A DNA stretch of 64,000 bases, from contig CAVAQT010000010.1 of the NCBI GenBank assembly GCA_963590855.1, positions 1 through 64,000 of the forward strand, read 5' to 3'. The position numbers were made by a program, and so were the translations under genes. The notes under the pieces were generated by a model. It ran no database searches and was not told the DNA's origin. It saw only the letters and a list, made by a program, of their open reading frames with translations. This document shows, one piece after another, positions 46,183 through 55,593 of this stretch (the first letter of the stretch is position 1; the number at the start of each line of letters is the position of its first letter). The DNA is from Ruminococcus_C sp963590855. GTDB taxonomy: Bacteria; Bacillota; Clostridia; Oscillospirales; Ruminococcaceae.

Positions 46183-46233
46183 GCGTCATGAAATGGAATA
46201 ATATGGAAGTGATGATAGAAAGGAGCGATTACC

Positions 46234-46434
46234 ATGTGTGTAAACGGCGTACAGATCCCTCTGGAAAAGCCGCAGACGCTGCTGGAATTTCTGGAAGCAC
46301 AGGGATACAACATCCAGCGGATCGCAGTAGAACGCAATGAAAAGATCGAAGCAAAAGAGGACTATGCCGCAATTGTGCTCAGCGACAGCGATGTGATCGA
46401 AGTTGTCAGCTTTATGGGCGGCGGCGCAGCATAA
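46234..46434 (+). CDS. thiS: sulfur carrier protein ThiS with a C-terminal AA extension
   Basis: ThiS is a ubiquitin-fold protein whose C-terminal Gly-Gly is activated and thiocarboxylated to give sulfur to the thiazole synthase ThiG. The 66-residue protein has the right size and the pattern TLLEFLEAQGYNIQRIAVERN and VIEVVSFMGGG. After Gly-Gly-Gly two further residues (Ala-Ala) come before the stop, while active ThiS normally ends in Gly-Gly. The tail would need to be trimmed. The ATG follows AAAGGAG. thiG and thiH are downstream; no thiF is in the window. Confidence 0.9.
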   Translation: MCVNGVQIPLEKPQTLLEFLEAQGYNIQRIAVERNEKIEAKEDYAAIVLSDSDVIEVVSFMGGGAA

Positions 46435-46544
46435 AAATAGTTCAACAGACTCGCAGGAGAAAACCGATTCTTAAGACAACACTGTACAATGCCCGCCTGA
46501 CGGCTTTGCACGGTGTTACCTTAAAGCAGAAAGGAAGCAATCAT

Positions 46545-47324
46545 ATGGAAACCTTAAAAAATGATACACTGGTACTGGGCGGAAAGGAGTTTCATTCCCG
46601 TTTTATTCTGGGCTCCGGAAAATTTTCGTTACAGCTGATCCGAGACGTTATGGAATACGGCGGCAGCGAGATCGCTACCATTGCCCTGCGCCGCGCCAAC
46701 GCAGACAGCCCGGAAAACATTCTGGATTTTCTGCCGGAGCATCTGACACTGCTGCCGAACACCTCCGGCGCGAGAAATGCAGACGAAGCAGTACGCATTG
46801 CGCGGCTTTCCCGTGCGCTGGGCTGCGGTGATTTCGTCAAGGTCGAAGTCATCCCGGATGCCAAGTATCTGCTGCCGGACAATGCAGAGACCATCCGCGC
46901 CACAGAAATCCTGGCGAAAGAGGGATTTCACGTTCTGCCGTATATGTACCCGGATCTCATTGCTGCACGCCGTCTGGCAGATGCCGGCGCCGCTGCTATT
47001 ATGCCGCTGGGCGCTCCCATCGGCAGCAACAAGGGACTGCGCACCAAGGACTTTATCCGGATCATCATTGACGAGATCGACCTGCCGGTCATTGTAGATG
47101 CCGGCATCGGCGCACCGTCTCAGGCGTGCGAGGCAATGGAAATGGGCGCTGCTGCCGTTATGGCAAATACCGCAGTAGCAACCGCTAACAACTGCCCCAT
47201 GATGGCACACGCCTTCAAGCTGGCGATCGAAGCCGGACGCGCCGCTTATCTGGCAAAATTGGGACGTGTTCTGGACTCCGGCGCAGAAGCTTCCAGTCCG
47301 CTGACTGGATTTTTACAGGATTGA
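46545..47324 (+). CDS. thiG: thiazole synthase ThiG
   Basis: ThiG (259 residues, TIM barrel) joins dehydroglycine from ThiH, 1-deoxyxylulose 5-phosphate and sulfur from ThiS into the thiazole phosphate of thiamine. Recognisable parts are GGKEFHSRFILGSGKF, LLPNTSGARNADEAV, KVEVIPDAKYLLPD and PVIVDAGIGAPSQACEAMEMGAAAV (split here into conserved blocks). The ATG at 46545 has AAGGAAG upstream. It is followed 13 bp later by thiH. Confidence 0.96.
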   Translation: METLKNDTLVLGGKEFHSRFILGSGKFSLQLIRDVMEYGGSEIATIALRRANADSPENILDFLPEHLTLLPNTSGARNADEAVRIARLSRALGCGDFVKVEVIPDAKYLLPDNAETIRATEILAKEGFHVLPYMYPDLIAARRLADAGAAAIMPLGAPIGSNKGLRTKDFIRIIIDEIDLPVIVDAGIGAPSQACEAMEMGAAAVMANTAVATANNCPMMAHAFKLAIEAGRAAYLAKLGRVLDSGAEASSPLTGFLQD

Positions 47325-47337
47325 GGAGGGCAGTATC

Positions 47338-48504
47338 ATGCGTAAGATCTATGACCCCATGGAATTTCAGCCGGGTATGCAGCAGATCGACAGCGACATT
47401 TTTGACCGCGTGATCGCTGCCAGAAAGGCATATGCACCGGAACAGTATACGGCAAAACAGGTACAGGCTGCCCTGCAAAAAGAAGAGTTGTCATTTGAGG
47501 ATTTTGCAGCGCTGCTCTCCCCGGCGGCGCAGCCTTTTTTGGAACAGATGGCGCGGCGTGCCAAGACGGAGCGGGAGAAACATTTCGGCAACAATGTGCT
47601 GCTGTTTACACCGCTGTATATTTCCAACTACTGCGAAAACCAGTGCGTTTACTGCGGATTCAACTGCAAAAATCCCATTACGCGCTGCAAGCTGAACGCG
47701 GAGGAAATTGAAGCGGAAATGGCTGCGATCGCCAAAACCGGCATGCGGGAAGTCCTGCTGCTGACAGGCGAAAGCAGATCGGTTTCCGGCCCGGAATACA
47801 TCGCAGAAGCTGTGCGTATCGCCAAGAAATACTTCTCCACCATTGGCCTGGAGGTATATCCCATGAACGCTGACGAGTACGCCATGCTGCGGGAATGCGG
47901 CGCGGACTTTGTCACCGTTTTTCAGGAAACCTATGATCTGGAGCGGTACGGCGAAATGCATGTTGCCGGCGCAAAACGCTGTTTCCCCTATCGCGTCTGC
48001 GCACAGGAACGGGCGCTGATGGGCGGCATGCGCGGCGTTGGATTCGGCGTACTGCTGGGACTGGCAGACTTCCGCAAGGATATGTTTGCTGCCGGAATCC
48101 ACGCGGCTCTGCTGCAAAAGAAGTATCCCCAAGGAGAGATCGCGCTGTCTTTTCCGCGGCTGCGTCCCTATAAGAACCACGAGGAGACCAACCCCAACGA
48201 TGTACACGAGACCCAGCTTTTGCAGATGATGCTCGCCTGCCGCATTTTCCTGCCCTTCGCAAGCTTCACCATCTCCACGCGGGAACGCGCCGGATTCCGG
48301 GATCATGTTCTGCCTCTGGCAGCCACCAAGATCTCCGCCGGCGTCGATGTGGGAATCGGCGGTCACAACGAGGAGCACAAGCAAAAGGGTGACGCGCAGT
48401 TTGAGATTTCTGACCCCAGAAGCTTACAAGAGATCCATGAAGCCATCCTCGCTCAGGGCATGCAGCCGGTCTATACCGACTACATCAACACCAACATCCT
48501 ATGA
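47338..48504 (+). CDS. thiH: 2-iminoacetate synthase ThiH (radical SAM)
   Basis: ThiH (388 residues) cleaves tyrosine by a radical mechanism to give dehydroglycine for ThiG. The radical SAM cluster motif is CENQCVYC (CxxxCxxC) at about 101-108, followed by GF. The segment LLLTGESRSVSG is the family's SAM-binding region. GAGGAGGG precedes the ATG. This is the anaerobic route, in place of the glycine oxidase ThiO. The stop overlaps the next start by 4 bp. Confidence 0.96.
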   Translation: MRKIYDPMEFQPGMQQIDSDIFDRVIAARKAYAPEQYTAKQVQAALQKEELSFEDFAALLSPAAQPFLEQMARRAKTEREKHFGNNVLLFTPLYISNYCENQCVYCGFNCKNPITRCKLNAEEIEAEMAAIAKTGMREVLLLTGESRSVSGPEYIAEAVRIAKKYFSTIGLEVYPMNADEYAMLRECGADFVTVFQETYDLERYGEMHVAGAKRCFPYRVCAQERALMGGMRGVGFGVLLGLADFRKDMFAAGIHAALLQKKYPQGEIALSFPRLRPYKNHEETNPNDVHETQLLQMMLACRIFLPFASFTISTRERAGFRDHVLPLAATKISAGVDVGIGGHNEEHKQKGDAQFEISDPRSLQEIHEAILAQGMQPVYTDYINTNIL

Positions 48505-49091
48505 TGCTCTGTGTCACCAACCGAAAGCTGTGCCGGGGCAGCTTTTTGGCGCGAATCGAACAGCTTGCCGCAGGAGGTGCAGACGGGATCCTGCTCCGAG
48601 AGAAGGATCTGTCCCCGGCTGCATACACTGCTCTTGCCGCAGAGTGTCTGGACATTTGCCGACGCTATCACACACCCCTCTGGCTGAACAGCTTTTCGGA
48701 AACGGCGCAGGCGCTGCGTCTGCCGGTACAGCTGCCGCTTTCCCTGCTGCAAAGTCTGACAGAAGCTGAAAAAGAACAGCTCCCGGCAATTGGCGCGTCT
48801 GTGCACAGCCTGGCAGATGCGCAGCTGGCGGAGCGCCTGGGTGCGGACTGGCTGATCGCCGGACACATTTTCCCTACTGCCTGCAAGCCAGATCTCCCGC
48901 CGCGAGGGCTGTCCTTTCTTCGGGAGATCTGTGACAGCATTTCCATCCCGGTCTATGCCATCGGCGGCATAACACCGGAGCGGCAGACAGCTATCCGGCA
49001 GGCAGGCGCTTCCGGCTGCTGCGTCATGTCACAAATGATGCAGTGTGAAGATCCAAAGGCAGAATTACAAAAATGGAGGAATCAAGCTTGA
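48501..49091 (+). CDS. thiE: thiamine phosphate synthase/TenI-like protein
   Basis: This 196-residue TIM-barrel protein belongs to the ThiE/TenI group. ThiE joins thiazole phosphate and pyrimidine pyrophosphate; TenI is an aromatase for the thiazole. Visible parts are LCVTNRKLC, GGADGILLREKDLS (ThiE catalytic loop), IGASVHS, GADWLIAGHIFPT and VYAIGGITPE. The conserved loop and cluster position support a thiamine role. The short HS/AGHIF pattern is seen in both, so TenI remains possible. It overlaps thiH by 4 bp. Confidence 0.85.
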   Translation: MMLCVTNRKLCRGSFLARIEQLAAGGADGILLREKDLSPAAYTALAAECLDICRRYHTPLWLNSFSETAQALRLPVQLPLSLLQSLTEAEKEQLPAIGASVHSLADAQLAERLGADWLIAGHIFPTACKPDLPPRGLSFLREICDSISIPVYAIGGITPERQTAIRQAGASGCCVMSQMMQCEDPKAELQKWRNQA

Positions 49092-49774
49092 GTCAATCAT
49101 TCGTCAAAAACCCATTATTCAAAGATACGGTACAACGATATCTGTTATTTATCATCGGTCTCTTTTTCAGCGCCCTCGGCGTAGCAATCACCAAAAAAGG
49201 CGAGCTGGGCGTTTCGCCCATTTCCTCGGTGGCAAATGTGATGAGCATTCAGCTGCCGCAGCTTTCCCTGGGATACTGGCTCATTATCTGGAACTGTGTG
49301 CTGATCCTGGGACAGATCTTATTGCTGCGAAAAAAGTTTCAGTGGATCCAGCTGTTACAAGTGCCGCTTTCATTTTTATTTGGATGGTTCACCGATTTCG
49401 GTGTATGGCTGATCTCGTTTTTTGAACCGAAAAACTACATTGTACAGATTTTGCTGGTGTTGGCCGGCACTGTCGTTCTTGGCTTCGGCATTTCGCTGGC
49501 AGTTACCGCAAACGTCATTTTAAACTCCGGCGAGGCCTTTGTCAAAGCGCTCTCCGACACCATCCACAAAGAATTTGGCAACGTAAAGATCGTGTTTGAT
49601 GTCAGCTGTGTTGTGGTGGCAGTCATTTTGTCGTTCCTGTTCTTCCGTCGGTTGGAGGGCACACGGGAAGGCACGATCATTGCCGCTCTCTGCACCGGCT
49701 TTGTGGTGAAATTTTTCAGCAAATACACTGCACCGCCCATTGAGAGATTTTTCGCCAAAAACATACAATCCTAA
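49088..49774 (+). CDS. YczE/YitT-like integral membrane protein
   Basis: A 228-residue protein with about six membrane helices, including GLFFSALGVAITKKGELGVSPISSV, the typical YczE-type N terminus (block longer than needed is conserved from 49145). I place the start at TTG 49088: GGAGG lies about 8 nt before it, and it overlaps the thiE stop as TTGA. An ATG at 49073 has no good binding site. The coupling to thiE suggests a role in thiamine precursor or product transport, but YczE proteins have no firmly known substrate. Confidence 0.8.
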   Translation: MSQSFVKNPLFKDTVQRYLLFIIGLFFSALGVAITKKGELGVSPISSVANVMSIQLPQLSLGYWLIIWNCVLILGQILLLRKKFQWIQLLQVPLSFLFGWFTDFGVWLISFFEPKNYIVQILLVLAGTVVLGFGISLAVTANVILNSGEAFVKALSDTIHKEFGNVKIVFDVSCVVVAVILSFLFFRRLEGTREGTIIAALCTGFVVKFFSKYTAPPIERFFAKNIQS

Positions 49775-49792
49775 ACGCATCCCATAAAACAA

Positions 49793-49825
49793 AAAACCTG
49801 TCCTATGTTTGGTAGGACAGGTTTT
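49793..49825 (+). terminator. bidirectional terminator between the thi cluster and clpX
   Basis: AAAACCTGTCCTA and TAGGACAGGTTTT form a perfect 13-bp stem with loop TGTTTGG. Confidence 0.93.
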
Positions 49826-49840
49826 CTGTTTCTGCAAAAT

Positions 49841-51139
49841 TTAGAGCGCCGCTTCTTCCGGCGGAATGTTTTCGATTTCCTTGCCGTCAGCATCGTAGAA
49901 TTTCGGGCGCGCTGTGCCGTTGACACAGTCGGCATTGACCACGATCTTCTTTACATTATCCACAGAAGGCGTGGTGTACATGCTGTCCATCAGCGTTGCT
50001 TCCATAATGGAACGCAGTCCGCGAGCACCGGTTTTCCGAGCAATTGCTTCGGTCGCAACTGCTGTCAATGCATCGTCAGTCAGTTCCAACTGGATGTTAT
50101 CGAAGTCAAACAGCTTCTGGTACTGTTTTACCAGAGCGTTCTTCGGCTCTGTCAGAATGCGGATCAGTGCCGCTTCATCCAGATCGTCCAAAGTGGTGAT
50201 GACCGGCAGTCTGCCGACCAACTCCGGAACCAAACCGAACTTCACCAGATCCTGCGGTGTGACCTGACGGAAGATGTTGACCAGATCCTTTTTCTGCTGT
50301 GCGATCGGCGCATCAAAGCCCAACGCTGCCGGAGCCATACGCTTCTGGATCAGCTTTTCCAATCCGTCGAATGCGCCGCCGCAAATAAACAGGATGTTCC
50401 GTGTATCCACATGGATAAACTCCTGATTCGGGTGCTTTCTGCCGCCCTGGGGCGGTACATTGGAGACAGTGCCTTCGATGATCTTCAACAGTGCCTGCTG
50501 TACGCCTTCACCGCTGACATCTCTGGTCAGCGAAACATTCTCCGACTTCCGGGAGATCTTGTCGATCTCATCGATATAGATGATGCCGCGTTCTGCCGCC
50601 TCTACATCAAAATCCGCTGCCTGGAGCAAGCGCTGCAATACGTTTTCCACGTCGTCGCCCACATAGCCGGCTTCGGTAATGGTCGTTGCATCGGCAATGG
50701 CAAACGGTACGTCCAGGATCTTTGCGAGTGTCTGCGCCAGATAAGTTTTTCCGACACCAGTCGGACCGAGCAGCAGGACGTTGCTCTTCTGGAGTTCCAC
50801 ATCCCGCGCTGCGTCTTCCTTGGACTGGTTCAGGATGCGCTTATAGTGGTTATAAACCGATACGGAAAGGGTGATCTTCGCCAGATCCTGTCCAACCACA
50901 TACTCATCCAGTGTCTTTTTGATCTCAGCCGGTTTCAGCAGCCGAATCTCAGACGGTGCTTTTGACTTTTTCTTTTTGTCTGCGTTGTCCGCTGCCGGAT
51001 TCACCGGCCCATACAGCATTTCATAGCAATAGGTCACGCACTCGCTGCAAATATTCACATCTGCCGCGGAGATCATGCCCTCTACCATATGTTCCGGCTT
51101 GCCGCAGAAATTGCATCGTTTTTCTTTTTTCTCGTCCAT
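49841..51139 (-). CDS. clpX: ClpX ATPase, specificity subunit of ClpXP protease
   Basis: ClpX (432 residues) unfolds proteins, including SsrA-tagged ones, for ClpP. The N-terminal zinc-binding domain has Cys9, 12, 31 and 34 (CNFCGK; CSEC). Walker A is LGPTGVGKT, Walker B is IIYIDEID, and pore loops GYVGDDVE and RGIIYIDE are conserved. It sits 12 bp downstream of clpP, the usual tig-clpP-clpX order. The tmRNA tag encoded at the left end of this window, ending in VAA, is a natural ClpXP substrate. Confidence 0.97.
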   Translation of the reverse strand: MDEKKEKRCNFCGKPEHMVEGMISAADVNICSECVTYCYEMLYGPVNPAADNADKKKKSKAPSEIRLLKPAEIKKTLDEYVVGQDLAKITLSVSVYNHYKRILNQSKEDAARDVELQKSNVLLLGPTGVGKTYLAQTLAKILDVPFAIADATTITEAGYVGDDVENVLQRLLQAADFDVEAAERGIIYIDEIDKISRKSENVSLTRDVSGEGVQQALLKIIEGTVSNVPPQGGRKHPNQEFIHVDTRNILFICGGAFDGLEKLIQKRMAPAALGFDAPIAQQKKDLVNIFRQVTPQDLVKFGLVPELVGRLPVITTLDDLDEAALIRILTEPKNALVKQYQKLFDFDNIQLELTDDALTAVATEAIARKTGARGLRSIMEATLMDSMYTTPSVDNVKKIVVNADCVNGTARPKFYDADGKEIENIPPEEAAL

Positions 51140-51151
51140 TTCGGCTCCCCT

Positions 51152-51742
51152 TTATCTATGCGCGATCACCTTATCGATCAGACCGTACTCCTTTGCCTCA
51201 GCGGCATACATATAATTGTCGCGCTCTGTGTCTCTTTCGATGACCTCTAACGGCTTTCCGGTGTTTTCTGCCAGGATCTCGTTCATCTTCTGACGAACGC
51301 GAACCAGGTGATCCGATGCGATCTTGATGTCGGTGCACTGACCGGACAGGCCGCCGGAGATCAGCGGCTGGTGAATCATGATCTCACTGTTGGGCAGTGC
51401 AATACGCTTGCCCTTTGCGCCGGAAGAAAGCAGGAATGCACCCATGGAAGCAGCCATACCGATGCAGATGGTGGAAACGTCGCACTTGATATACTGCATG
51501 GTGTCATAGATCGCCATACCAGCTGTGATCGAACCGCCGGGGCTGTTGATGTACAGTGAGATGTCCTTTTCGTTATCCTGACCCTCCAGGTACAGCAGCT
51601 GTGCAACAACCAGACTGGCGGTTGCATCATTGACCTGATCGGACAGCATAATGATACGGTCATTCAGCAGGCGGGAGAAAATATCGTAAGAACGCTCGCC
51701 GCGGCTGGTCTGTTCTACAACGTAAGGTACTAAACTACTCAT
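51152..51742 (-). CDS. clpP: ClpP proteolytic subunit
   Basis: ClpP (196 residues) is the serine peptidase barrel of ClpXP. The catalytic Ser99 is in GMAASMGAF and His124 in MIHQP. SLYINSPGGS is the family's oxyanion region. I chose ATG 51742 (MSSLVPYVVEQT) because GGAAG lies at the correct distance; the ATG two codons earlier would touch it. The gene lies between tig and clpX. Confidence 0.97.
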   Translation of the reverse strand: MSSLVPYVVEQTSRGERSYDIFSRLLNDRIIMLSDQVNDATASLVVAQLLYLEGQDNEKDISLYINSPGGSITAGMAIYDTMQYIKCDVSTICIGMAASMGAFLLSSGAKGKRIALPNSEIMIHQPLISGGLSGQCTDIKIASDHLVRVRQKMNEILAENTGKPLEVIERDTERDNYMYAAEAKEYGLIDKVIAHR

Positions 51743-51855
51743 GTTCATCTTCCTTTCTAAAATCGACACATTCCGAAAAATGTGCACATACCACAGAGGG
51801 CGAACCAAGAGTTCGCCCGTCTGTTTTCATCTATTTTTCTAATTGCCTGTTCGGA

Positions 51856-53184
51856 TTATTCCTCAGTTGCTGCAGCTTCTTCTGCCGGTGCTTCTTCCGG
51901 AGCATCGGTAGCAACAGCAGCTTCCTTTACCAGATCCATTGCCTTTGTTGCCAGCATGTCCTCACGCAGATCTTCCAGATAAATGCGCTTCTTTACATCC
52001 TCAGCAGTCATGTTGTTCTCTTCTGCCAGGCGATTTACTTCAGCTTCCAGATCTTCGTCAGAAACTTCCAGCTTTTCCAGTTCAGCAACCTTTTCCAGAG
52101 CCAGACGCAACTTTACTTCGTTCTCTGCGCGCTCCAGATAGGTTTCCTTCAGTGCATCCTGATCCATGCCAGTGTACTGCAGATACAGATCCATGGAAAC
52201 GCCCTGTGCCTTCAGCTGATTTGCGAACTGGTTCATCAGGCTGTCTGCGCGGTGCTCAAACATGCAGTGCGGAACCGGATCGGTAACCTTTTCGATCAGT
52301 TTCAGAGTAACTGCGTTCTCAAAAGAGTTGGTTGCAGCATTCTCAGCATTTTCTTCCAGCTTCTTGCGAACGTCAGCCTTCAGCTCGTCTACGGTGTCAA
52401 AGTCAGAAGTATCCTTTACGAACTCATCATCCAGCTCCGGCAGCTCTTCGTGAGAGATGCTGTTGATGGAGCAGTGGAATACAGCTTCCTTGCCTGCATA
52501 CTCTTCCATCTGATAATCTTCCGGGAAAGTAACAGTAACGTCAAATTCTTCGCCGATGTTGTGACCAGCTACCTGCTCCTCAAAGCCCGGGATAAACTGA
52601 CCGCTGCCCAGCTTCAGCTGATAGTTCTCGCCCTTGCCGCCGTCAAATGCCTCGTCGCCGAAGAAGCCCTCAAAGTTCAGGTTTACTTCGTCGCCCATTT
52701 CAGCTGCGCGATCGTCAACAGAAACAACGCGGGCATTGCGCTGACGCATATTCTCGATCTGCTGATCTACGTCTGCATCGGTGATTTCCTTGACAACCTT
52801 CGGTGCTTCGATGCCCTTATAGCCTTCCAGAGTGATCTCCGGCTTGGTTACGCAGATCACCTTCATGGTAACGCCGTCTTCCTTGCTGACAGCAGTTACT
52901 TCTACCTTCGGGGTGTCCACAACATTCAGCTTGTTGTCAACGATCAGAGCCGGCAGTTCCATGTTCAGCAGTGCGTTGATCGCATCCTCATAGAATACGT
53001 TCTCGCCATATGTTCTCTCGCACATTTTCCGCGGCACTTTGCCCTTGCGAAAGCCCGGCATAGAGATATTCTTCTTCTGACGCTGATAAGCAGCTTCTAC
53101 TGCTTTTTCAAAGCTCTCTGCATCAATTTCAACGACCAGTTCGGTCATGTTAACATCTGTTTTGTTTGAAGATTTCAGATTCAT
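51856..53184 (-). CDS. tig: trigger factor, ribosome-associated chaperone
   Basis: Trigger factor (442 residues) binds at the ribosome exit and folds new chains. The N-terminal ribosome-binding loop is GFRKGKVPRKMCER. The FKBP-like peptidyl-prolyl isomerase domain (about 150-245) has GDEVNLNFEGFFGDEAFDGG. The helical C-terminal domain carries a Glu/Ala-rich acidic tail. The ATG at 53184 follows GGAGGATACC; an earlier in-frame start lacks a binding site. A TATAAT lies upstream at about 53302. Confidence 0.96.
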   Translation of the reverse strand: MNLKSSNKTDVNMTELVVEIDAESFEKAVEAAYQRQKKNISMPGFRKGKVPRKMCERTYGENVFYEDAINALLNMELPALIVDNKLNVVDTPKVEVTAVSKEDGVTMKVICVTKPEITLEGYKGIEAPKVVKEITDADVDQQIENMRQRNARVVSVDDRAAEMGDEVNLNFEGFFGDEAFDGGKGENYQLKLGSGQFIPGFEEQVAGHNIGEEFDVTVTFPEDYQMEEYAGKEAVFHCSINSISHEELPELDDEFVKDTSDFDTVDELKADVRKKLEENAENAATNSFENAVTLKLIEKVTDPVPHCMFEHRADSLMNQFANQLKAQGVSMDLYLQYTGMDQDALKETYLERAENEVKLRLALEKVAELEKLEVSDEDLEAEVNRLAEENNMTAEDVKKRIYLEDLREDMLATKAMDLVKEAAVATDAPEEAPAEEAAATEE

Positions 53185-53360
53185 GTTTGGTATCCTCCAA
53201 TTGATGATTACAATACCTTCCATTACAACGTATGGAAAATGGAAGGATTGATTTTATCGATGATATGCGGGCGCCTTAAAATGCGCACACGCTCTCATTA
53301 TTATAGCATATTTGGCCCGTTTTGGCTAGTGGATTTCCGCACTTCTCTATTTTGTACAAT

Positions 53361-54050
53361 TCAGAGCACCTGCTCCGGCACAAATTGTAGATAATCACTA
53401 GAGATCATGCGCATTTCCGTTTCTTCATACTTTCCCTGAAATGCGAAATTGTGACCCTTTCCGTGAACATGTCCGTAATAGCAGCGCTGAATGTGAAATT
53501 CATGCAGCACCTCCAGGATCTCATAGTTCATGGATGTACCGTAGATGGGCGGATAATGCAGGAACACAATGGGTTCCAGACCGGCATTCACTGCGGACTG
53601 CACAGAGACCCGGAGACGCTGGACTTCTCTTGCGAGGATCTTCGCATCTGCGGCTTCGCCCTGCATGCTCACCCAGCCGCGTGTACCGCAAATGCCGTAC
53701 TGTCCGAACGCATAGTGGTTATTATGCAGGATATGCATGGTGTCAAAGCCGTGGGCAGTGAAGAAATCCTCCATTTTTTTCAGCGAAGTCCACCAGTAGT
53801 CGTGGTTGCCTTTCAGCAGGATCTTCTGGCCAGGCAGCTTTTGCACAAAAGCAAAGTCTGCCTCAGATTGCGCCAGTGTCATGCCCCAGGAAAAATCCCC
53901 TGCCAGCACTACCACATCCTCCGGTGCAATTCGTTCGCGCCAGTTCTGTTCCAACAGGCTCTGATAGTTTTTCCAGCCGCCGAAAATATCCATGGGCTTG
54001 TCCGGTACGCCAAAGGAAAGGTGCAGGTCGCCTATGGTAAATAAACGCAT
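53361..54050 (-). CDS. metallophosphoesterase, cytoplasmic
   Basis: A 229-residue calcineurin-like phosphoesterase. The metal motifs appear in order: IGDLHLSFG (GDxH), LAGDFSWG (GDxxxxG form), LLKGNHDYWW (GNHD), VFLHYPP and YYGHVHGKGH (GHxH). The substrate is not known. It follows thrC by 11 bp on the same strand. ATG 54050 (MRLFTIGDLH) is preferred over a GTG two codons earlier. Confidence 0.9.
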   Translation of the reverse strand: MRLFTIGDLHLSFGVPDKPMDIFGGWKNYQSLLEQNWRERIAPEDVVVLAGDFSWGMTLAQSEADFAFVQKLPGQKILLKGNHDYWWTSLKKMEDFFTAHGFDTMHILHNNHYAFGQYGICGTRGWVSMQGEAADAKILAREVQRLRVSVQSAVNAGLEPIVFLHYPPIYGTSMNYEILEVLHEFHIQRCYYGHVHGKGHNFAFQGKYEETEMRMISSDYLQFVPEQVL

Positions 54051-54061
54051 GGGCACCCCAT

Positions 54062-55561
54062 TCAGGACAGGTGCAGTTCCTGCAATACGAACTGCTGCAT
54101 TTCGGACTTATCAATGCTGCCGTCAAAACGGCGCGGCTTTGTTTTCAGCGCTGCCAGAGACTGCGGGATCTCCATAGAGGAGATCTCGTGGAGCAACTCT
54201 ACCATATCGTACTCATCGGTGCCGTCTGCCGGCTTTTTGCCCAGTGCGTCCAGAACGCTTGCACTGAACTTGAACGGGCTTGCGGTAGAAGCGATCAGTG
54301 TCTTTGTGGTGTCGCCAGTCTCCTTGCGGTAATCCTCATACACCTTTACTGCAACTGCTGTATGGGTATCGCAGGTGTAGCCGTACTTCTGGTACAGTTC
54401 TGCGATAGTTGCCTTTGTCTCGGCATCGTCGCAGAAACCACCGTAGAACTGCTCTGTCAGCTTGGCCTTGACAGCATCGGTTACCTCATAAGTTCCCTTT
54501 TCCGCCAGTGCAGTGAACCACGCGCGGATCTGTGCATCATCTTCGCCGGTCAGCAGATACAGCAGACGCTCCAGATTGCTGGAGATCAGGATATCCATTG
54601 ACGGAGAAGTGGTCGGATAAAATTCACGATTCCGGTTATACACGCCGGTGCGGATAAAGTCTGTCAGCACCTTATTGATATTGGAGGCACAGATCAGCTT
54701 TCCGAGAGGCACGCCCATCATCTTTGCATAGTACGCAGCCAGAATGTTGCCGAAGTTGCCGGTAGGAACAACGACATTCAGCAGATCACCATAAGCGATC
54801 TCGCCGGATTCTGCCAGGGAAACATAGGAGGAAACATAGTACACGATCTGCGGTACCAGTCTGCCCCAGTTGATGGAGTTTGCGCTGGAAAATGTCATGC
54901 CGCCCTTTTCCAGAGCATCCAGTACCTTGTGATCGGTAAAGATCTTCTTTACGCCGCTCTGGCAGTCGTCAAAATTGCCCTTTACTGCGCACACGGTGAC
55001 ATTTTCGCCTTCCTGTGTGACCATCTGGCGCTTCTGCATGTCGCTGACACCCTCGACCGGATAGAATACCATGATCTCTGTGCCCGGAACGTCCTTGAAG
55101 CCTTCCAGTGCTGCCTTGCCGGTATCACCGGAAGTTGCAACCAGAATCACGACCTTCTTGTCCATCTTCAGCTTCTTGACCGCAGTGGTCAGGAAGTACG
55201 GCAGGATCTGAAGCGCCATGTCCTTAAATGCACAGGTGGGACCGTGCCACAGCTCCAGCATATAAGTACCCTCGAACAGGTGCGCGATCTCTGCAATATT
55301 CTCTGTGTCAAACGCCTTTGTTGTATAGGCGCTCTCTGTGCAGTAACGCAGTTCTGCTTCTGTGTAATCGGTCAGATACTTCGAGAACACAAAAGCTGCC
55401 CGCTGTGCATAATTCATGCCAGCCAGCGATTTCAGTTCGTCCATGGAAATCGAAGGAATGGACTCCGGTACAAACAGACCGCCTTCTTCCGAAATTCCCT
55501 TTGCAATTGCAGCTGCGCTTTCTACACGGATGCTGCTGTCTCTGGTGCTCTTGTAAAACAC
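54062..55561 (-). CDS. thrC: threonine synthase
   Basis: ThrC (499 residues, PLP-dependent) turns O-phosphohomoserine into threonine. The PLP lysine is in GPTCAFKDMALQ, and SGDTGKAALEGF and VPTGNFGNILAAYYAK are cofactor-binding blocks. I take GTG 55561 (MFYKSTRDSS) as the start because AAAGGGTGG lies just before it and ThrC proteins usually begin close to YKSTRD; a GTG three codons earlier overlaps this site. It is not next to other threonine genes. Confidence 0.95.
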   Translation of the reverse strand: MFYKSTRDSSIRVESAAAIAKGISEEGGLFVPESIPSISMDELKSLAGMNYAQRAAFVFSKYLTDYTEAELRYCTESAYTTKAFDTENIAEIAHLFEGTYMLELWHGPTCAFKDMALQILPYFLTTAVKKLKMDKKVVILVATSGDTGKAALEGFKDVPGTEIMVFYPVEGVSDMQKRQMVTQEGENVTVCAVKGNFDDCQSGVKKIFTDHKVLDALEKGGMTFSSANSINWGRLVPQIVYYVSSYVSLAESGEIAYGDLLNVVVPTGNFGNILAAYYAKMMGVPLGKLICASNINKVLTDFIRTGVYNRNREFYPTTSPSMDILISSNLERLLYLLTGEDDAQIRAWFTALAEKGTYEVTDAVKAKLTEQFYGGFCDDAETKATIAELYQKYGYTCDTHTAVAVKVYEDYRKETGDTTKTLIASTASPFKFSASVLDALGKKPADGTDEYDMVELLHEISSMEIPQSLAALKTKPRRFDGSIDKSEMQQFVLQELHLS

Positions 55562-55593
55562 TGTTACCACCCTTTTCCCGGCAGTTCTACTGC

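Noticed and set aside
46122..46233. TPP riboswitch upstream of thiS
   Set aside because: The space before the terminator is about 20 nt and lacks the CUGAGA and other TPP aptamer motifs.
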